64,000 nucleotides of DNA from Pedobacter polysacchareus (GCF_019802255.1 NZ_JAHYSS010000005.1:372001-436000); one strand, 5' to 3'. Numbered from the stretch's first letter, positions 42,852 through 52,307 are shown. Numbers and translations: made by a program. The notes: generated by a model not told the origin, from the letters alone.

Positions 42852-43449
42852 ACTACCTTTTTCTTTTTACCAGCAGGATGACGTGAACGCATTGGCCATC
42901 GCGCTATTGGGTAAGCAGCTGTTTACTTTTGTAGATGGACAGCTCACAGCCGGGATTATCGTTGAAACCGAGGCTTACAAAGGGATAGAGGATAAGGCTT
43001 CTCATGCTTACGGTGGTCGGTTTACAGACCGCACAAAGGTTATGTATGAGCCGGGAGGTTTGTCCTATGTATACCTGTGTTATGGGATTCACCATTTGTT
43101 TAATGTAGTTACCGCTGCCAAAGGCACGCCCCATGCGGTGCTGGTGCGTGGGTTGGAGCCAGTGATTGGGATCGATGTAATGTTGGAAAGAAGAGGGATG
43201 GAAGTGTTGAAGCCAAATCTGACTGCCGGGCCTGGAGCACTGGCGAAAGCAATGGGGATAGACCGCCGCTTGAATGGATTAGAGTTGAACGGCTCGGAAA
43301 TCTGGATAGAAGATGCACCGGAAGATTGGCTGTCGGGAACGGTAGTAGCAAGCCACAGAATAGGTGTGGGTTATGCCGATGACCATGCGCTTTTGCCATG
43401 GAGATATTACCTGAAAGGGAATAAATATGTAAGTAAACCTCGTACCTGA
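42844..43449 (+). CDS. 3-methyladenine DNA glycosylase (AAG/MPG family)
   Basis: The 201-residue protein has the family blocks IIVETEAYKGIEDKASHAYGGRFTDRT, MYEPGGLSYVYLCYGIHHLFNVVT and AVLVRGLEP, then LTAGPGALAKAMGI. The Glu in ETEAY is the general base that activates water, and the Tyr-rich region holds the flipped base. The family removes alkylated purines and hypoxanthine as the first base-excision repair step. It overlaps the fRMsr gene by 8 bases, suggesting coupled expression of two damage-repair genes. Length is typical. Confidence 0.93.
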   Translation: MAKLPFSFYQQDDVNALAIALLGKQLFTFVDGQLTAGIIVETEAYKGIEDKASHAYGGRFTDRTKVMYEPGGLSYVYLCYGIHHLFNVVTAAKGTPHAVLVRGLEPVIGIDVMLERRGMEVLKPNLTAGPGALAKAMGIDRRLNGLELNGSEIWIEDAPEDWLSGTVVASHRIGVGYADDHALLPWRYYLKGNKYVSKPRT

Positions 43450-43486
43450 TTAAATTATCTGCCCATTTTTATTGATATTTGAGACA

Positions 43487-44776
43487 ATGAATTTTGACTA
43501 TACTTTAGCGTTTGCAAAAGCGCAGGATCAAGCCGATCCATTGGCTGATCTTAGAAACGATTTTCTTTTTCCTAAACAGCATGGAAAGCCATTTATATAC
43601 TTGTGTGGTAATTCTTTAGGTCTTCAGCCTAAAGCTGCACGTGAAGTGGTAGAGCAGCAAATGACTAACTGGGAAAACCTTGCGGTAGAGGGTTGGTTTG
43701 AAGGGGAAGAACCCTGGATGTTTTACCATAAAAAGCTGAAATCATTGATGGCGCCAATTGTAGGTGCCAGTCCTTTAGAGGTTTGCCCGATGAATACGCT
43801 GACGGTAAATCTTCACCTGCTGATGGTGAGTTTTTACAAACCTCAGCCAGGAAAATTTAAGATCATTATGGAGGCCGGAGCCTTTCCTTCCGATCAGTAT
43901 GCCATTGAAAGTCAGGTTCGTTTTCATGGCTTCGACCCTAAAGAAGCGATTGTTGAAATCAGCCCAAGGGCAGGAGAATATACCTTGCGTACAGCAGATA
44001 TTGTGGCAGAAATTGAAGCCGCTGGTTCAGAAATTGCCTTGGTGCTGTTTGGCGGTGTCAATTACTTTAGCGGCCAATGGTTCGATATGGAAGCGATTAC
44101 TAAGGCCGGCCATAGGGTTGGTGCATTGGTGGGTTTCGATCTGGCCCATGCGGCAGGCAATGTGCCATTAAAATTGCACGACTGGGGTGTTGATTTTGCT
44201 TGCTGGTGTTCTTATAAATACCAGAACTCGGGGCCGGGTGGAATCAGTGGGATCTTTGTGCATGAGCAGCACTTTACCGACAAGTCCCTGAATCGCTTTG
44301 CTGGCTGGTGGGGCTATCAGGAAGCAGAACGCTTTAAGATGGAAAAAGGTTTTATACCTGAGGCCGGAGCTGATGGCTGGCAAGTCAGCTGTACCCAGGT
44401 TATGCCAATGGCTTTGTATTATGCTTCCCTCAAGATTTTTGAGAAAGCAGGTTTTATGGAAGCATTGAGAGCTAAAAGTGAAGCTTTGACTGGATATCTG
44501 ATATTCATTGTAAATGAGGTGAATAAGGAGTTAGGTGAAGAGCAGTTTAAAGTGATTACGCCAGCTGAATCAGCAGATCGCGGTGCACAGGTATCGATCA
44601 TCGCCAAAAGCAAAGGAAAAGAAATATTCCAGCAATTGGTGGCACACAACGTGCTCGGCGACTGGCGTGAACCGAATGTAATTCGCCTGAGTCCAGTGCC
44701 ATTATACAACTCCTTTGAGGACGTTTTTAAAACAGGAGCTTTAATGCTCAAAATTAGTAAAGAGATATTCGCATGA
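43487..44776 (+). CDS. kynU: Kynureninase
   Basis: The PLP enzyme of about 429 residues has FIYLCGNSLGLQPKAA and EEPWMFYHKKL, which bind substrate and PLP. The PLP Lys is in WCSYKYQNSGPGG. It cleaves kynurenine or 3-hydroxykynurenine to anthranilate or 3-hydroxyanthranilate plus alanine in tryptophan degradation or NAD synthesis. An upstream TTG at 43472 would extend it by five residues; ATG 43487 (MNFDYTLAFAKA) is preferred. No other kynurenine-pathway gene is in the window. It overlaps the bestrophin gene by 4 bases (ATGA). Confidence 0.93.
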   Translation: MNFDYTLAFAKAQDQADPLADLRNDFLFPKQHGKPFIYLCGNSLGLQPKAAREVVEQQMTNWENLAVEGWFEGEEPWMFYHKKLKSLMAPIVGASPLEVCPMNTLTVNLHLLMVSFYKPQPGKFKIIMEAGAFPSDQYAIESQVRFHGFDPKEAIVEISPRAGEYTLRTADIVAEIEAAGSEIALVLFGGVNYFSGQWFDMEAITKAGHRVGALVGFDLAHAAGNVPLKLHDWGVDFACWCSYKYQNSGPGGISGIFVHEQHFTDKSLNRFAGWWGYQEAERFKMEKGFIPEAGADGWQVSCTQVMPMALYYASLKIFEKAGFMEALRAKSEALTGYLIFIVNEVNKELGEEQFKVITPAESADRGAQVSIIAKSKGKEIFQQLVAHNVLGDWREPNVIRLSPVPLYNSFEDVFKTGALMLKISKEIFA

Positions 44777-45633
44777 TAAATTATAATCCAAAAGATTGGA
44801 TCACCTTCATATTTCACATGGACCAGGCAGATGTGTTCAGAAAGCTATGGGCATTAATGGTCAGTGTAGCTATCTTTTCTGCTGGGATCGCCTACTTGGA
44901 GCTGAACTATCTGAAACTTTCAGAAACACAATATGTGAAAAACATAGGCATGATGCACAGTTTGCTGGGCTTCGTGATTTCCATGCTGCTGGTATTTAGA
45001 ACAAATACGTCCTACGACAGATGGTGGGAAGGCCGCAGATTATTAGGTGCACTGACCAATGTGAGCCGCAATTTTGCGATCAAAATCAAGAGCTTGAAAT
45101 TGAGCAGGGAGGATGAGGAATTCTTTGAATATGGGATTCCTAAATTTGCTTTTGCCCTTAAGGAACACCTTCGTGAAAAACAGTATTTTGGCAAGAATAG
45201 CCTGCTGATAGAAGTGGATGGTGGGAAGCATATTCCAATACAGATTGCGGCCAGTATTTCTACCCGTGTGTACGATCTACAGGCAGCTGGAAAGATCAGT
45301 CAGGAGCAGTTGATTATACTTAATGCAGACCTTGAGAAGTTTGTGGATATATGTGGTGGTTGTGAGCGGATTAGGAGAACGCCAATTCCATATTCTTACA
45401 GTGCTTTTATCAAGAAATTTATCTTTGTTTATGTGATCACTTTACCCATCGGATGGGTGTTTAGTTTAGGATATTATGTGGTGCCAATCGTACCCTTCAT
45501 CCTCTATGTTCTGGCCGGTTTGGAGCTGATCGCAGAAGAGATTGAAGATCCATTTGGAGAGGACGCAAATGACCTTCCTGTAGATGATATCTGCAACAAT
45601 ATTGAGAAACATGTAGGGGAGATTTTAAGCTAA
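44773..45633 (+). CDS. Bestrophin-family chloride channel
   Basis: The 286-residue membrane protein has the bestrophin signature LLVFRTNTSYDRWWEGRRLLGAL after the first helix pair and a C-terminal FGEDANDLPVDDICNNIE stretch. The RTNTSYDRWWEGR segment is diagnostic of prokaryotic bestrophins (UPF0187), which form pentameric anion or cation channels. Four to five hydrophobic helices are seen, which fits the family topology. The ATG overlaps the kynureninase stop, so it is translationally coupled. Ion preference is unknown. The next gene starts with no gap. Confidence 0.9.
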   Translation: MINYNPKDWITFIFHMDQADVFRKLWALMVSVAIFSAGIAYLELNYLKLSETQYVKNIGMMHSLLGFVISMLLVFRTNTSYDRWWEGRRLLGALTNVSRNFAIKIKSLKLSREDEEFFEYGIPKFAFALKEHLREKQYFGKNSLLIEVDGGKHIPIQIAASISTRVYDLQAAGKISQEQLIILNADLEKFVDICGGCERIRRTPIPYSYSAFIKKFIFVYVITLPIGWVFSLGYYVVPIVPFILYVLAGLELIAEEIEDPFGEDANDLPVDDICNNIEKHVGEILS

Positions 45634-46533
45634 ATGGGAAGGATTGCCTGGCACCCTCTGTTTGCCCATCCTTTACCTGAAGGCCATCGCTTTCCCATGT
45701 TGAAATATGAGCTGATCCCGGAACAGTTGCTCCATGAAGGAGTCATCACGAAAGATCAGCTTTTTGAACCCCTGGTAGCAAAGGAAGCGTCGGTACTGCT
45801 GGCACATGATCCTGCTTATTGGGCACAATTACGGGACTTAAGCCTGCCGGCAAAGGAACAGCGAAGGATTGGTTTTCCTTTAAACGCACAATTGCTGGAA
45901 AGAGAGCTTAGGATTGCACAGGGAACGATAGATGGTGCTATTTTCGCCCAGAAAAATGGGATTGCTTTTAATGTGGCCGGTGGTACGCATCATGCCGGAA
46001 GCAATTGGGGAGAAGGGTTTTGTTTGCTGAATGATCAGGCGATTGCCGCACATTACTTATTAAATAGAGGCTTGTCACAGCGCATCTTAATCATAGATTT
46101 GGATGTACATCAAGGGAATGGTACTGCTGAGATTTTTAAAAACGAGGATCGGGTATTCACTTTTTCCATGCATGGGGATAAGAATTTTCCATTTAGAAAG
46201 GAGGTTTCTAACCTCGATATCCCATTGGAAGAGGGTTTAAAGGATGATCAGTTTCTCGCTAAGCTGGATGACGCACTACCGGAATTGCTGAAACATCAGC
46301 CTGATTTCGTATTTTACCTGTCCGGCGTGGATGTATTGGAAACAGACAAGTTAGGTAAACTGGCTTTATCAAAAGAAGGCTGCAAGACCCGCGATAAAAT
46401 GGTTTTTGGTTTTTGCAAAGACCACAACCTGCCTGTACAGGTGAGCATGGGCGGGGGATATTCCCCAAACATCAAAGACATTGTGGAAGCACATTGTCAT
46501 ACTTTTAAAATTGGTTTAGATATTTTTGAATAA
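45634..46533 (+). CDS. Histone-deacetylase-like amidohydrolase
   Basis: The 299-residue protein has the arginase/deacetylase fold signature: AGGTHHAGSNWGEGFCLLND with the active-site His pair, ILIIDLDVHQGNGTAEIF with zinc ligands Asp and His, and YLSGVDVLETDKLGKL with the third Asp ligand and the catalytic Gly-rich region. Bacterial relatives deacetylate small molecules such as acetylpolyamines or act on acetylated proteins. Starts at base 45634 directly after the bestrophin stop, in a packed run. The true substrate is not predictable. Confidence 0.9.
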   Translation: MGRIAWHPLFAHPLPEGHRFPMLKYELIPEQLLHEGVITKDQLFEPLVAKEASVLLAHDPAYWAQLRDLSLPAKEQRRIGFPLNAQLLERELRIAQGTIDGAIFAQKNGIAFNVAGGTHHAGSNWGEGFCLLNDQAIAAHYLLNRGLSQRILIIDLDVHQGNGTAEIFKNEDRVFTFSMHGDKNFPFRKEVSNLDIPLEEGLKDDQFLAKLDDALPELLKHQPDFVFYLSGVDVLETDKLGKLALSKEGCKTRDKMVFGFCKDHNLPVQVSMGGGYSPNIKDIVEAHCHTFKIGLDIFE

Positions 46534-46535
46534 TT

Positions 46536-48407
46536 ATGAAGATTGTAATTGCAGAAAAACCCTCCGTAGGGCGTGAGTTAGCTAAAGTCTTCGGTGCTAC
46601 GACAAAAAAAGATGGTTACATTGAAGGAAAAGGGTATTCATTTACCTGGGCCTTTGGTCATTTACTTCAATTGGCGCCACCGCAGGAATATGGTTTTATT
46701 GGCTGGAGAAGACAGCACCTACCGATGTTACCCAAGAAATTTAAACTGGCGATCCGTAAAATTAAAACCAAAGACGGTTTGGTAGAGGATCCCGGGGTAA
46801 GAAAACAGTTGGATACGATCAAGATGCTGTTCGATGAGGCGACAGAGATCATTGTAGCAACGGATGCCGGACGGGAAGGGGAACTGATTTTTCGCTACAT
46901 CTACTATTTCCTGAAATGTAAAAAACCATTCAAAAGACTCTGGATCTCTTCGCAAACTGATGAAGCGATCAAAGAAGGATTTAGAAACCTGAAACCAGGA
47001 ACGGATTACGATACCCTATTCAATTCTGCACATTGCAGGTCGGAATCAGACTGGCTGGTCGGGATGAATGCGACCCAGGCTTTGAGTATTTCCGCAGGAA
47101 ACCGCTCTGTATTGTCGCTGGGAAGGGTGCAAACCCCAACTTTGGCCATGATTTGCTCCCGTTATCTGGAGATCAAAAATTTTGTGCCCCAAACGTATTA
47201 CCAGCTGGCGATACAGCTGGATAAAGATGGACAACTCTTTAGAGCGATGTCTATTGCCAATTTCAGCAAAAAAGAAGAAGCACAGGAGCTGTTCGATAAA
47301 ATCGAAGATGTGGCTTCCGGTTTCCCAAATGGAGGTAAGATCCTCAGTGTAGAAGCGAAACCAAGAAAAGAACCACCACCGCTGTTACATGATTTAAGCA
47401 GCTTACAGCAGGAAGGAAATAAAAAGAAGGGATTTACTGCTGATCAGACTTTGAGTTTATTACAGGGCTTGTATGAGAGTAAATTGATTACTTATCCCCG
47501 TACTGGGAGTAGGTTTATCGGTGATGATGTATTTGCCGGCGTACCTTCGCTGATTGAAAAACTCAAAGACCATAAAGATTTCGGTAAACAAGCCGAGTTT
47601 CTGAGCACTGCCAAGCTGAATAAGCGCAGTGTAAATGCGAAGAAAGTAACGGATCACCATGCGATTCTGCCTACCGGGGAGTCCCCTTATCAGCTGAGCG
47701 GTGATAAACAAGCCATTTATGACATGGTAGTTGGCCGTATGCTGGAAGCATTCCATCAGGAATGTGTGAAGGAAATCACCAAAATAACAGTAGAATCCGG
47801 TTCTGTATTTATCGCCAATGGTACCGTGATCCGCTCTGCGGGGTGGAGATCAGTATTCAATGAGTCTGATGAAGAGAAAAAAGATGAGGAAAACCCTGCA
47901 TTGCCTAAGGTGAAGGCAGGAGAGCTGCTGCCAGTAGTGAATAAAGCCTTTATGGAGAAACAAACTAAGCCTAAACCGATGTACAATGAAGCTTCTCTTT
48001 TGAAAGCTTTAGAAACATCAGGCAAGGATATTGAAGATGAAGAACTGCGGTATGCGATGAAAGACAGTGGTTTGGGGACTCCAGCTACAAGAGCGGCGAT
48101 TATCGAGACCCTCATCAACAGAGAATATATCATCCGTGAAAAGCGAAATTTAGTGCCTACGCCTAAAGGATTAGCCGTATATGATGTGGTGAAAGACCAG
48201 AAAATTGCACAGGCAGAATTGACAGGACAATGGGAAAAACGCCTGGAAGAAATCCGTTCCGGAGCTTCTGTGGCCGATTTTAAAGCGGAAATTACCGAGT
48301 ATACGAAGGAAATTACCAATGAGATGCTATTGGCAGGAAATGGTTTGGCGGCTAAATTGGCCCCTCCGGCACCAACGCCAGCAGCAATTCCGGATGCTGG
48401 CGTTTAA
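46536..48407 (+). CDS. topB: DNA topoisomerase III
   Basis: The 623-residue protein has an N-terminal Toprim domain (KIVIAEKPSVGRELAKVFG, ATDAGREGELIFRYIYYF), a topo IA core and the active-site Tyr in ITYPRTGSRFIGDD. The usual Asp after Thr is a Gly in this copy (YPRTGS), as seen in a TopB subset. QTPTLAMICSRY and DLSSLQQEGNKKKGFTADQTLSLLQGLYE support TopB. It decatenates and relaxes DNA and works with RecQ-type helicases. No C-terminal zinc-binding cysteines are visible. It begins 2 bases after the deacetylase stop and abuts the MBL gene. Confidence 0.92.
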   Translation: MKIVIAEKPSVGRELAKVFGATTKKDGYIEGKGYSFTWAFGHLLQLAPPQEYGFIGWRRQHLPMLPKKFKLAIRKIKTKDGLVEDPGVRKQLDTIKMLFDEATEIIVATDAGREGELIFRYIYYFLKCKKPFKRLWISSQTDEAIKEGFRNLKPGTDYDTLFNSAHCRSESDWLVGMNATQALSISAGNRSVLSLGRVQTPTLAMICSRYLEIKNFVPQTYYQLAIQLDKDGQLFRAMSIANFSKKEEAQELFDKIEDVASGFPNGGKILSVEAKPRKEPPPLLHDLSSLQQEGNKKKGFTADQTLSLLQGLYESKLITYPRTGSRFIGDDVFAGVPSLIEKLKDHKDFGKQAEFLSTAKLNKRSVNAKKVTDHHAILPTGESPYQLSGDKQAIYDMVVGRMLEAFHQECVKEITKITVESGSVFIANGTVIRSAGWRSVFNESDEEKKDEENPALPKVKAGELLPVVNKAFMEKQTKPKPMYNEASLLKALETSGKDIEDEELRYAMKDSGLGTPATRAAIIETLINREYIIREKRNLVPTPKGLAVYDVVKDQKIAQAELTGQWEKRLEEIRSGASVADFKAEITEYTKEITNEMLLAGNGLAAKLAPPAPTPAAIPDAGV

Positions 48408-49499
48408 ATGAAGAAATTTATGTATATTTTTTTAGTGCTGGTGCTGGTCATCAGCGTTTTTACCTTTTGGGTAATCAGTTTACCTGTATTTGGGAATTTA
48501 CCAGAAGGAGCAAGGCTGGAGAAGATCAAATCTTTGCCAAATTATAAAGATGGAGGTCTGGAGAATCTATCGCCTACCTCGATGAAACCAGATGAGGTGA
48601 GTTATCTGGATATGGTGATCGCCATGATCAAGGGGAATGAGCATTCCAGTCCTAAAAAAGCATTACCACATGTAAAACCTGATTTTGCTAAGATGGATGG
48701 GGTTAAGGTCATCTGGTTTGGCCATTCTTCCTATCTGCTGCAGGTAGATGGATTGAACATTCTGGTAGATCCTGTGTTTTCTGCACGCACTTCACCATTT
48801 TCGTTTTTAGGCAATAAAAACTATGCAGGAACGGATTTTGTAAAAACGGAAAATTTTCCTGATTTAGATGTGGTGCTGATTACGCATGATCATTATGACC
48901 ACCTTGATTATCAAACGATATTACGCTTGAAAGATAAAACGAAACATTTTGTGACTTCTTTAGGCGTCGGTACTCATTTGGAACACTGGGGAGTTCCTGC
49001 AGCTAAAATTACAGAATTGGCATGGGGAGAGGCGAAGGCTGTGAATGGACTGAAGTTCTTAGCCAGACCTGCCAGACATTTTACCGGCAGACTTTTCAAA
49101 AGAAACCAAACCGCATGGTCAGCTTTTATCCTGCAAACAACAGCTCATAAGTTTTACTTAGGAGGCGACTCCGGCTATGATACCCATTTTAAACAGGACG
49201 GTGAGAAATATGGTCCTTTTGACCTCGCGATTCTGGAATGCGGACAGTACAATGTAAACTGGCCATTGATCCATATGTTTCCTGAGCAGACTGTTCAGGC
49301 AGCAATAGATTTAAAGGCTAAAGTATTGCTCCCTGTGCATTGGGGCAAGTTTACACTGGCTTTGCACGATTGGAATGAACCAGTCATTAGGGCAGTAAAA
49401 AAGGCAGATGAACTGAACCTGAAAATTACCACTCCGATGTTAGGGGAAGCTATTGTCCTGGATCAGGAATATCCTGTGAAAAGATGGTACCTGGATTAG
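48408..49499 (+). CDS. MBL-fold metallo-hydrolase (NAPE-PLD/UlaG-like)
   Basis: The 363-residue protein has one N-terminal transmembrane helix (about 5-25) and a metallo-beta-lactamase domain with ITHDHYDHLDY as the HxHxDH metal motif. Downstream are RHFTGR, LGGDSGYD (metal Asp) and LPVHWGKFTLALHDW. The ARHFTGR and DSGYDTHF blocks are those of the NAPE-phospholipase D/RomA-like group. It is probably membrane-anchored on the periplasmic side. Substrate unknown; it may be a phospholipid or ester. The start codon directly follows the topB stop. Confidence 0.88.
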   Translation: MKKFMYIFLVLVLVISVFTFWVISLPVFGNLPEGARLEKIKSLPNYKDGGLENLSPTSMKPDEVSYLDMVIAMIKGNEHSSPKKALPHVKPDFAKMDGVKVIWFGHSSYLLQVDGLNILVDPVFSARTSPFSFLGNKNYAGTDFVKTENFPDLDVVLITHDHYDHLDYQTILRLKDKTKHFVTSLGVGTHLEHWGVPAAKITELAWGEAKAVNGLKFLARPARHFTGRLFKRNQTAWSAFILQTTAHKFYLGGDSGYDTHFKQDGEKYGPFDLAILECGQYNVNWPLIHMFPEQTVQAAIDLKAKVLLPVHWGKFTLALHDWNEPVIRAVKKADELNLKITTPMLGEAIVLDQEYPVKRWYLD

Positions 49500-49571
49500 G
49501 TTATCCTAAACAATATCTGGTAAATTCATGTTATGGTGGTAGTATTTAAATTCACCTATAAACCGATACTC

Positions 49572-49952
49572 ATGAAAACTGATTTTGTAGAAATTTTCCA
49601 AACCATAAGAGCCACTATGCAACCCTATGAAGCCATGGGATTCAACGATCGTGTGAATAGTGACACTGCTTATGAATTGTGGAGCGAAAAAGAGGTGGTC
49701 ATTGATGGTAAGCAGCGGTTGGGTTGGTTTTTTGCCAGTGTAGTCATTATGAAAAATTATGTCGGCTTTTATTTTATGCCGGTATATTTGGAACCGGAGA
49801 TGAAAACTGCTTTTGATCCGAAATTATTAAAGCATTTAAAAGGGAAGTCTTGCTTCCACATTAAAAAACTGGATTATGACCTGCTTTCTATGATAGAAAG
49901 TGCCATGGGGGAAGGATTCAAATTATATAAAGAAAAGGGTTGGGTAGATTAA
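49572..49952 (+). CDS. DUF1801-like protein
   Basis: A protein of about 126 residues from ATG 49572 (MKTDFVEIFQTIRATM). It contains GFFASVVIMKNYVGFYFMPVY and HLKGKSCFHIKKLDYDLLSMIE, which resemble the small alpha-beta DUF1801 (YdhG-like) fold. An upstream GTG/ATG at 49533 would add 13 residues without conserved character, so 49572 is preferred. Its function is unknown. It overlaps the next gene by 13 bases, which suggests translational linkage. Confidence 0.7.
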   Translation: MKTDFVEIFQTIRATMQPYEAMGFNDRVNSDTAYELWSEKEVVIDGKQRLGWFFASVVIMKNYVGFYFMPVYLEPEMKTAFDPKLLKHLKGKSCFHIKKLDYDLLSMIESAMGEGFKLYKEKGWVD

Positions 49953-50782
49953 GACCGGTTTGGCAATTAGATTTTATTAAGACATTAATCGATAAAGGCA
50001 TTGCTTTTACCGAAGAAGAGGGGAATGAGCTGGTCTTTCTGAACCAGCAGCAAGTAGCGATACATTTAGTTTCCTTAACAGATCCTGGTACTCCTACTGA
50101 TTTTATCGCGATGCAAGTACTGGAACAGGAGCAAAATCGCTATGTAGTTCATTTATGGGAAGACATCTGGCAGAGCAGACGGGAACAGGTATTGGCAAGA
50201 ATCGCTTCCATTCTCGGACTCAATAAAACACTTCATGGACGTAAAGGCAAAATTATAGCCATCAATCAGGCACAGGCCGATGAGTTTCTTTGGCAGCATC
50301 ACTTACAGGGATCTGCAAAAACGAAATATAAATTTGGATTAATGATCGGGGAGGAACTTATTGCCGTTGCTTTGTTCAGTGCAGCAAGGCCGATGAAAAG
50401 TATTGGCCCTGATTACCGTTCTTACGAATTGGTACGTTTCGCGACTCAGATGGGATTTACGGTGACCGGCGGTTTCCGTAAATTACTCAAGCATTTTATA
50501 AATCTGGTACAGCCGAATGACCTGATGAGTTATGCCGATAGAGATTGGTCGTTAGGCAATGCTTACGACTCTTCGGGTTTTAAATTGGTCAGCACCACGG
50601 AACCGCTAGCGATGTGGCTGGATTTAAAGGATTACAGCCGGAAAACTTTGTTTCGCCTGCCTGCGGCGCTGCTCGAGTCATTAAAACCACTGGATAAGGC
50701 TGAACAGCATCAATTTTTGATAGAAAATAATTATCTTCCTGTATTCAACACAGGCAATTTAAAATACATCTTATACTTGTAA
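49940..50782 (+). CDS. Conserved protein of unknown function, phage/Mom-like acyltransferase-type C-terminus
   Basis: This 280-residue protein is not firmly recognised. The C-terminal half has FGLMIGEELIAVALFSAARPM, YELVRFATQMGFTVTGGFRKLLKHF and SYADRDWSLGNAYDSSGFKL. This layout is common in proteins linked to phage or homing elements with a GNAT-like fold, so an N-acetyltransferase-like domain is possible. The start is a TTG overlapping the DUF1801 stop by 13 bases; no ATG is suitable. It is followed directly by miaA-like at 50783. No catalytic residue is assured. Confidence 0.6.
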   Translation: MGRLRPVWQLDFIKTLIDKGIAFTEEEGNELVFLNQQQVAIHLVSLTDPGTPTDFIAMQVLEQEQNRYVVHLWEDIWQSRREQVLARIASILGLNKTLHGRKGKIIAINQAQADEFLWQHHLQGSAKTKYKFGLMIGEELIAVALFSAARPMKSIGPDYRSYELVRFATQMGFTVTGGFRKLLKHFINLVQPNDLMSYADRDWSLGNAYDSSGFKLVSTTEPLAMWLDLKDYSRKTLFRLPAALLESLKPLDKAEQHQFLIENNYLPVFNTGNLKYILYL

Positions 50783-51715
50783 ATGGACCATCACCCACTT
50801 CTGGTCGTACTTGGACCTACGGCCTCCGGCAAAACAAAACTTGCAGTAAAACTGGCCTCCGCACTTCGTGGCGAGATCATCAGCGCGGATAGCAGACAGG
50901 TTTTTAAAAATATGGACATCGGGACCGGAAAGGACCTCCAGGAATACCAGCTCGATGGAAAAAATATTCCTTATCACCTGATCAATATTAAAGAAGCCGG
51001 AGAAAAATACAACGTAAACGAGTTTAAAGAAGACTTTTACCGGACTTTTGAGTCGCTGACTTCCAAAAATGTATTACCAATTCTATGTGGGGGTACAGGA
51101 ATGTATGTGCACAGCATTCTGCTGGAACAGGAATATACCGCCATTCCAATAAATGAAATGCTAAGAGCGCAGCTATTGCCGAAATCGATTACCGAATTAA
51201 GAGCAATGCTCGGCAATTATCCAAAAGAACGGGTAGCCCATGCAGATCTTTCGTCCCATAAAAGACTGATTCGTGTTTTAGAGATCGCGGAATACCTACA
51301 GCACCATGAGTTTATTCCTGTAAAAAGGCCATTCATTACCCCATTTATCGTTGGACTGCAAACAGAAGTTGGTTTGCGCAGGGAAAAGGTCCTGACCAGA
51401 ATGGAAGCCAGGTTTAAACAGGGAATGATGGAAGAAGTAGAAATGTTGCTGGAAATGGGAGTAGCTCGTGAAACTTTAATTTTTTACGGATTGGAGTATA
51501 AATTTATCATTGCTTATCTGGATGGTGAATTGGATTATGAAACAATGAAAATTCGCTTAGGAACGGCAATATGCCAGTTTTCAAAGCGCCAGATGACCTT
51601 TTTCAGAAAAATGGAGAAGGACGGTTTGAAGATTAACTGGTTTGATGCCGCCCAAAATGAAGCAGATTTATATGGTCAGGTGATGACTGCTTACCAGCAG
51701 GATTTATCTTTTTAA
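50783..51715 (+). CDS. miaA: tRNA dimethylallyltransferase (MiaA)-family protein
   Basis: The 310-residue protein opens with a P-loop LLVVLGPTASGKTKLAVKLA, then IISADSRQVFKNMDIGTGKDLQ and YHLINIKEAGEKYNVNEF. LPILCGGTGMYVHSIL and the C-terminal QFSKRQMTFFRK complete it. These match MiaA, which prenylates A37 of tRNAs reading U-starting codons. Differences from the usual DSMQVYRGMDIGTAKP block (Arg and Phe in place of Met and Tyr, and GTGKDL) suggest the second MiaA paralogue common in Bacteroidota. It begins on the base after the preceding stop. An active enzyme is likely. Confidence 0.85.
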   Translation: MDHHPLLVVLGPTASGKTKLAVKLASALRGEIISADSRQVFKNMDIGTGKDLQEYQLDGKNIPYHLINIKEAGEKYNVNEFKEDFYRTFESLTSKNVLPILCGGTGMYVHSILLEQEYTAIPINEMLRAQLLPKSITELRAMLGNYPKERVAHADLSSHKRLIRVLEIAEYLQHHEFIPVKRPFITPFIVGLQTEVGLRREKVLTRMEARFKQGMMEEVEMLLEMGVARETLIFYGLEYKFIIAYLDGELDYETMKIRLGTAICQFSKRQMTFFRKMEKDGLKINWFDAAQNEADLYGQVMTAYQQDLSF

Positions 51716-51779
51716 AGTGTAAATTATTTCCTATGGCATGCATTTTGTATTTGCCCTGGCATATCAACGAAATTACAAA

Positions 51780-52283
51780 ATGAAAAAATCTACCACCTTT
51801 ATAGCCTCAGCAGCAGCTGCAGTGGCTTTATTATTTAGTACGAATGTAAATGCGCAGAAACTTGGTGTAGGTGTTAATCTTGGTGTTCCAACCACAGACG
51901 CTTATAGCTTTGCTATAGGTGCCGATGCAAGAATGCAATTTGATGTTTCAAAACAGGTTTCGATTCCTGTAACCACCGGTTATACGCATTTTACTGGTAA
52001 AACCATCAATGGTTTTGACATTCCTGATTATGGGTTCATCCCAGTTAAAGCAGGTGTCAAAGTATTTTTTGATGAAAGCGGTTCCGGTTTATATGGATTA
52101 GGAGAAGTAGGTGCAGCCTTCGGTGTGACCAAAAATTCTGGCACTTCATTTCTTTATTCTCCTGCAATTGGTTATGCCTGGAGCAGTGGTTTAGATTTAG
52201 GTGTGAAATATGAAGGCTTACCAAAGAGCGGTTTAAATACCGGACAGGTAGCTTTACGTATTGCTTATGGCTTTAAATTATAG
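51780..52283 (+). CDS. Outer-membrane beta-barrel protein
   Basis: This 167-residue protein starts at ATG 51780 with a Sec signal (MKKSTTFIASAAAAVALLFSTNVNAQ, cleaved after Ala). The mature part shows alternating strands such as SFAIGADARMQFDV, VTTGYTHFTG, SGLYGLGEVGAAFGV and VALRIAYGFKL, ending with an aromatic-plus-Leu tail. This is the layout of an eight-stranded outer-membrane barrel, as in porin-family proteins with a beta-barrel domain. It might be a general surface protein. An intrinsic terminator follows. Confidence 0.8.
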   Translation: MKKSTTFIASAAAAVALLFSTNVNAQKLGVGVNLGVPTTDAYSFAIGADARMQFDVSKQVSIPVTTGYTHFTGKTINGFDIPDYGFIPVKAGVKVFFDESGSGLYGLGEVGAAFGVTKNSGTSFLYSPAIGYAWSSGLDLGVKYEGLPKSGLNTGQVALRIAYGFKL

Positions 52284-52307
52284 GTCTGAAAAAGACTTAA
52301 TTACACT

